From a virus, in the IMG/VR virus record IMGVR_UViG_3300048115_000173, positions 1 to 40,311 of that record: a DNA stretch of 40,311 bases. One strand, written 5' to 3'. A program made the translations under genes and the position numbers. The notes under the pieces are model-generated. The model saw only the letters and a list, made by a program, of their open reading frames with translations. It was not told where the DNA came from and ran no database searches. Positions within the stretch are counted from its first letter, which is position 1, and the number at the start of each line of letters is the position of its first letter. Positions 37,829 to 40,311 of this stretch are shown here, piece by piece.

Positions 37829-38568
37829 AGCGTAAAGGCATATACATACCGCTGGAGTTGTGGAATCTTGGCGAGTTGCATCCTAATGAACGGGTGTTGC
37901 TTGCTGAGGTTGCCAGCTTTGAGGACAAGAACAAACCATGCTTTGCAGGAAACGAACACTTTGCCCAACTGCTTAACGTATCAACGGCCACGGCACGGGG
38001 CTATATTTCCAAGCTTGTAAACGCTGGTTTTCTAGTCCGAGAGGGTGACAGATACAACAGACGACTGCGTAGATTAGCGCAAACGAGTGCGCAGAATAGC
38101 GCAGACGAGTGCGTAGATTCACGCAGACGAGTGCGTAAATCCGCGCAAACGAGTGCGCAGAATTCAGCACATACTATATCAACTACTATATCAACTACTA
38201 ATACATCTACTAATAGTGCAAAAGTGTTGAATGTTGTTTTGCCGTTTCAATCGGAAAAATTTGAGGCGGCATGGAACGAATGGAAAGAGTACAAACAAAC
38301 AGACCACAGATTCAAATACAAATCCCACAAAAGCGAACAACGGGCACTAATCAAACTACAAAATGAACACACCAACGAAAACGACGCAATCGACGCAATT
38401 CATACAGCAATTGCAAACGGATGGAAAGGCTTGGTATTTAACTCACCCAAAGGCGGGGGAGCTAACAAGCGGCGAGCGGATAACCTTGAAAGAGATGTCA
38501 ACCGCGAAAAGCTTGCAGAATTTGCAAGAACTGGACGTATCACGCCTGACGGTGGAAACGTGCTTTAA
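37825..38568 (+). CDS. Replication initiator-like protein with intragenic iterons (phage B)
   Basis: A 247-aa protein. Winged-helix-like N-terminus (IYIPLELWNLGELHPNERVL, HFAQLLNVSTATARGYISKL), a low-complexity linker (about 78-130) encoded by the iterons and an A+T-rich stretch, and a C-terminal domain with EAWNEWKEYKQTDHRFKYKS and AIHTAIANGWKGLVF. Same layout as the phage A initiator at 16575 although sequence identity is low. Expected to bind the iterons and start replication. Its 3' end overlaps the partner gene. Confidence 0.75.
   Translation: MKRKGIYIPLELWNLGELHPNERVLLAEVASFEDKNKPCFAGNEHFAQLLNVSTATARGYISKLVNAGFLVREGDRYNRRLRRLAQTSAQNSADECVDSRRRVRKSAQTSAQNSAHTISTTISTTNTSTNSAKVLNVVLPFQSEKFEAAWNEWKEYKQTDHRFKYKSHKSEQRALIKLQNEHTNENDAIDAIHTAIANGWKGLVFNSPKGGGANKRRADNLERDVNREKLAEFARTGRITPDGGNVL
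38055..38158 (+). repeat. 22-bp iteron array inside the initiator gene: candidate origin (phage B)
   Basis: Four 16-bp units of form (G/A)CGCA(A/G)ACGAGTGCG(C/T) start at 38077, 38099, 38121 and 38143, exactly 22 bp apart. A degenerate fifth unit is in phase at 38055. Most have inverted arms GCGCA/TGCG(C/T). Because 22 is not a multiple of 3, the same DNA is read in different frames in successive units, so DNA sites, not a peptide, are conserved. An A+T-rich tract with repeated CTATATCAACTA follows at about 38172-38220. Confidence 0.8.
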
Positions 38569-39070
38569 AGGCACTAACGTGCGCACGGCATTAGTATGCG
38601 ACGAAGCACCAACACGGGCCGCGCTGATCGGTATGCTAGGCCGCTGCGTCAAGTTTATCGACGCGAACAAGACACTAACAGAACCCGAACACATTGCAAT
38701 GACGGTGAATGAGCTTGTACAGCAATTTCCAACGTTTACGCTTGAAGATTGGCGCCTGTGCCTGTACATGATGGCGAAAGAGAGCTTTGGACCGTACTAC
38801 GAACGCCTAAAGTTGGCGCAGTTTGTCGACTGCTTCACCAAGTACGACCAACTGAAGCAGCCAGTAATTCAAACCATACGCGAGAACGAACGCAAAGAGG
38901 CAGAGCGGATGCAGCAGGAAGCTATGAGGCATTTGCAGCCCGAATACGTTACTCAAATTAACCCTGTGGCATCAAGGGTTCACCCAGCCGATTGGATGGC
39001 AGGAGAGGACCGCTTAACGTACACAGAGCGCGATGAGATGCAGAAACGACAGAATCAAAACAGTAAATGA
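38495..39070 (+). CDS. Conserved initiator-partner protein, unknown (phage B)
   Basis: A 191-aa protein homologous to that at 17161: FKGTNVRTALV, GRCVKFIDANKTLTEPEHIA, EDWRLCLYMMAKESFGPYYERLKLAQFVDC. The ATG at 38495 gives nearly the same length and gene overlap (74 bases) as in phage A. A start at 38363 would add 44 residues that look like a shadow of the initiator frame. No ATPase motif. A replication accessory role is inferred from linkage to the initiator in both phages. Confidence 0.65.
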   Translation: MSTAKSLQNLQELDVSRLTVETCFKGTNVRTALVCDEAPTRAALIGMLGRCVKFIDANKTLTEPEHIAMTVNELVQQFPTFTLEDWRLCLYMMAKESFGPYYERLKLAQFVDCFTKYDQLKQPVIQTIRENERKEAERMQQEAMRHLQPEYVTQINPVASRVHPADWMAGEDRLTYTERDEMQKRQNQNSK

Positions 39071-39453
39071 CACCAATCGAACAATTTTGGGCGGACCTGA
39101 TGGATTCACGCCGCTACGCCATTACAGAAGTTTACGGCGCGGAATGTGCAAGCCGTTACAGGCCGCACCACATGGAAAAGGAGTATTTTATAAACAACAG
39201 CGGCACGTTCACAGCGCACCCTGATGTTTCACGATATAACGAGGATTTTTGGGATATGTGCAACAAACATTACGGAGAGCAACGCGAGGCATACAGGCGG
39301 AAACTACGGGCGAACTGGCACAGGGTACAGCAGTCCGATGAATACAAAAGCCGTAAGCGTGAGCGCGAAATGTTAAAGGACTACATTAGCCAAGCAATTA
39401 ACGGCAATGGCAAAGAAGCAGACGCACGCACAACTAAAGAAAAAGGTAGATGA
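39067..39453 (+). CDS. Protein of 128 aa, unknown
   Basis: It starts in an ATGA overlap with the partner gene and overlaps NinG by 47 bases. It is charged and aromatic-rich (IEQFWADLMDSRRYAITEVY, RYNEDFWDMCNKHYGEQREAY), with a basic helical end (SRKREREMLKDY). No family recognised. It is inserted between partner and NinG, which are adjacent in phage A. Confidence 0.6.
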   Translation: MTPIEQFWADLMDSRRYAITEVYGAECASRYRPHHMEKEYFINNSGTFTAHPDVSRYNEDFWDMCNKHYGEQREAYRRKLRANWHRVQQSDEYKSRKREREMLKDYISQAINGNGKEADARTTKEKGR

Positions 39454-39844
39454 GTGGTTTAGCAAGCACATCAGATGGAAAGCGGCAGATCTACGCGGAA
39501 ACTGTACGTGTTACACCTGCGACCGAGTCCATCACGCATCTAAGATCCATGCAGGGCATTTTCTCAGCCGAAGGCACATGGCTACTAGGTGGGAGGAATC
39601 TAACGTTAAGCCGCAATGCTTTGCCTGCAATATTCACAACCAAGGAGAACAATGGATTTTTGGCTGCCGTATTGAAAGCGAAAACAGAGGACGAACTGCG
39701 CAGCTTATGCAACAAGCGAACGAAGGTAGAAAGTTCAAGATACAGGAGCTTCAGCACCTATTCGAGTATCATAGGACCGAGGCGCTCAAGTACGCAGAGC
39801 GGAAAGACGTCATGCCTAAGCGAAAAGCAAAGGCGAAGGTATGA
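39407..39844 (+). CDS. NinG/Rap-like recombination protein (phage B)
   Basis: A 145-aa protein with zinc and active-site residues as in phage A: CYTCDR (Cys35/Cys38), HAGHFL (His51), CFACN (Cys71/Cys74), followed by a helical part and a Lys/Arg-rich tail (MPKRKAKAKV). Probable Holliday-junction or branched-DNA endonuclease. Confidence 0.8.
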   Translation: MAKKQTHAQLKKKVDEWFSKHIRWKAADLRGNCTCYTCDRVHHASKIHAGHFLSRRHMATRWEESNVKPQCFACNIHNQGEQWIFGCRIESENRGRTAQLMQQANEGRKFKIQELQHLFEYHRTEALKYAERKDVMPKRKAKAKV

Positions 39845-39869
39845 TAAGCTAAGAGCGGAGCGCAATGAG

Positions 39870-39995
39870 TTGCTGGATGTGAGCATGGTGAGCAATATCA
39901 AAGCTTTAAACTATGGATCAAGATGGGAAAGGTTCAAGCGTATCAGCCATGAAATCTACCACCTGACCAAGCACCACGGTTATTACTATCAGTAA
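39870..39995 (+). CDS. Small ORF between NinG and HNH, start uncertain
   Basis: The frame is open well upstream inside NinG. Plausible starts are TTG 39870 (41 aa) or ATG 39885 (36 aa). The peptide MVSNIKALNYGSRWERFKRI followed by a His/Tyr-rich end looks coding and ends in a TAATG overlap with the HNH gene. Alternatively the real start is an unusual codon between the NinG stop and 39870. Confidence 0.35.
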   Translation: MLDVSMVSNIKALNYGSRWERFKRISHEIYHLTKHHGYYYQ

Positions 39996-40276
39996 TGCCT
40001 ACGATACCACGTAAGCAGACGCCCGATCCGAGGCGCAAAGGACGTAAGCGAGACACGCCACAAGATCGCAGATACTGGACTAACGCATGGCGTAAGAGTA
40101 GATTAGCATTCCTAAAGACTAACCCCGAATGCACAGGATGCGGCGGACCTGCCAACGTGGTGGATCACGTCGTGCCTGTGCGTCAAGGGGCTGAGTTCTT
40201 TGATGTGAGCAACTGGCAAAGCCTATGCACACCCTGCCATGCCTCCAAGTCAGGGCGAGAAGCACACGAGGGGTAG
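39995..40276 (+). CDS. HNH endonuclease (phage B)
   Basis: A 93-aa protein with CTGCG (Cys46/Cys49), VVDHVVP (Asp57-His58), Asn73 and LCTPCHASK (Cys78/Cys81-His82), a complete small HNH nuclease. HNH proteins of this size often precede terminase genes and stimulate cos cleavage by the packaging motor, so the phage B terminase genes may lie just beyond the window. The remaining 35 bases carry nothing identifiable. Confidence 0.85.
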   Translation: MPTIPRKQTPDPRRKGRKRDTPQDRRYWTNAWRKSRLAFLKTNPECTGCGGPANVVDHVVPVRQGAEFFDVSNWQSLCTPCHASKSGREAHEG

Positions 40277-40311
40277 CCCCCCGCAAAAACCTGAGCTAAA
40301 AGCGCCTGCAT

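Noticed and set aside
38055-38158. 22-bp repeats as a CRISPR or microsatellite
   Set aside because: Spacers between 16-bp cores are only 6 bases, no cas gene is near, and the location within an initiator gene fits iterons better.
38363-38494. N-terminal extension of the phage B initiator-partner gene
   Set aside because: It would overlap the initiator by 206 bases, and its sequence looks like a shadow. The start at 38495 gives the same length and overlap as the phage A homologue.
1-40311. Prophage or integrative element signals (integrase, repressor, attachment sites, host flanks) and tRNA genes
   Set aside because: None could be found by reading the ORFs and intergenic gaps. The only long direct repeat is the coding fibre segment, not an attachment site.

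Overview
The window is tailed-phage DNA with every credible gene on the + strand, packed head to tail with ATGA, TAATG and TGATG stop/start overlaps. The likely host is a Bacteroidota/Flavobacteriia-type bacterium. The intergenic promoters have the form TTG-N19-TAnnTTTG (the Bacteroidetes -33/-7 pattern), start codons generally lack a Shine-Dalgarno sequence, and several families are typical of phages of that phylum (XkdF-like protease, DUF3127-type OB protein, BT4734-like primase domain). No integrase, repressor cassette, attachment site or tRNA was seen, so nothing indicates lysogeny.

The main structural point is that the window looks like two related phage genomes joined at a shared segment. 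Bases 1-715 (fibre C-terminus plus a 133-aa gene) recur at 26679-27393 with a constant offset of 26678 and no indel. Everything from 1 to about 26.7 kb ('phage A') forms one complete, non-redundant gene set that would close into a circle of about 26.7 kb at this repeat. Everything after about 27.4 kb ('phage B') is a second, partial set repeating the same roles with divergent proteins: tail tube, G/GT chaperone, tape measure, hub-like protein, small membrane protein, M15 endolysin, metallophosphoesterase, replication genes, initiator, NinG and HNH. It stops where terminase genes would be expected. Whether the join is an assembly or cloning chimera or a real cointegrate cannot be decided from sequence alone.

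Phage A layout: fibre end, gp10-like and large structural proteins, tape-measure-like protein (0-6.8 kb); XkdF-type protease, scaffold, major capsid, tail-tube-like protein, portal, connector (6.8-12.6 kb); lysis block with phosphoesterase and holin-like gene, closed by a terminator (12.6-14.5 kb); early operon from a strong promoter with small genes, an OB-fold protein, Myb-like and HTH regulators (14.6-16.5 kb); a second promoter driving an initiator with four palindromic iterons inside the gene, its partner, NinG and a sigma-like factor (16.5-18.6 kb); a zinc protein, a C5-cytosine methyltransferase with a long overprinted ORF, a ParB-like protein and small terminase (18.5-20.9 kb); large terminase flanked on both sides by self-contained promoter-gene-terminator cassettes (20.9-22.8 kb); tail assembly chaperone with a frameshift candidate and the 1143-aa fibre (22.9-27.0 kb).

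Phage B layout: 133-aa gene, tail tube, G/GT chaperones with a canonical A AAA AAA slippery site, tape measure, hub-like protein (27-32.9 kb); lysis block, phosphoesterase, membrane gene, terminator (32.9-34.6 kb); early promoter of the same type, small genes, BT4734-like primase domain, annealing-like protein, DUF3127-type protein, HTH, PD-(D/E)XK-like nuclease (34.6-37.8 kb); initiator with 22-bp iterons inside the gene, partner, NinG and HNH (37.8-40.3 kb).

The strongest leads are the two-genome join, the early-promoter cassettes flanking terL, the iteron arrays inside the initiator genes of both phages, and the overprinted gene in the methyltransferase.
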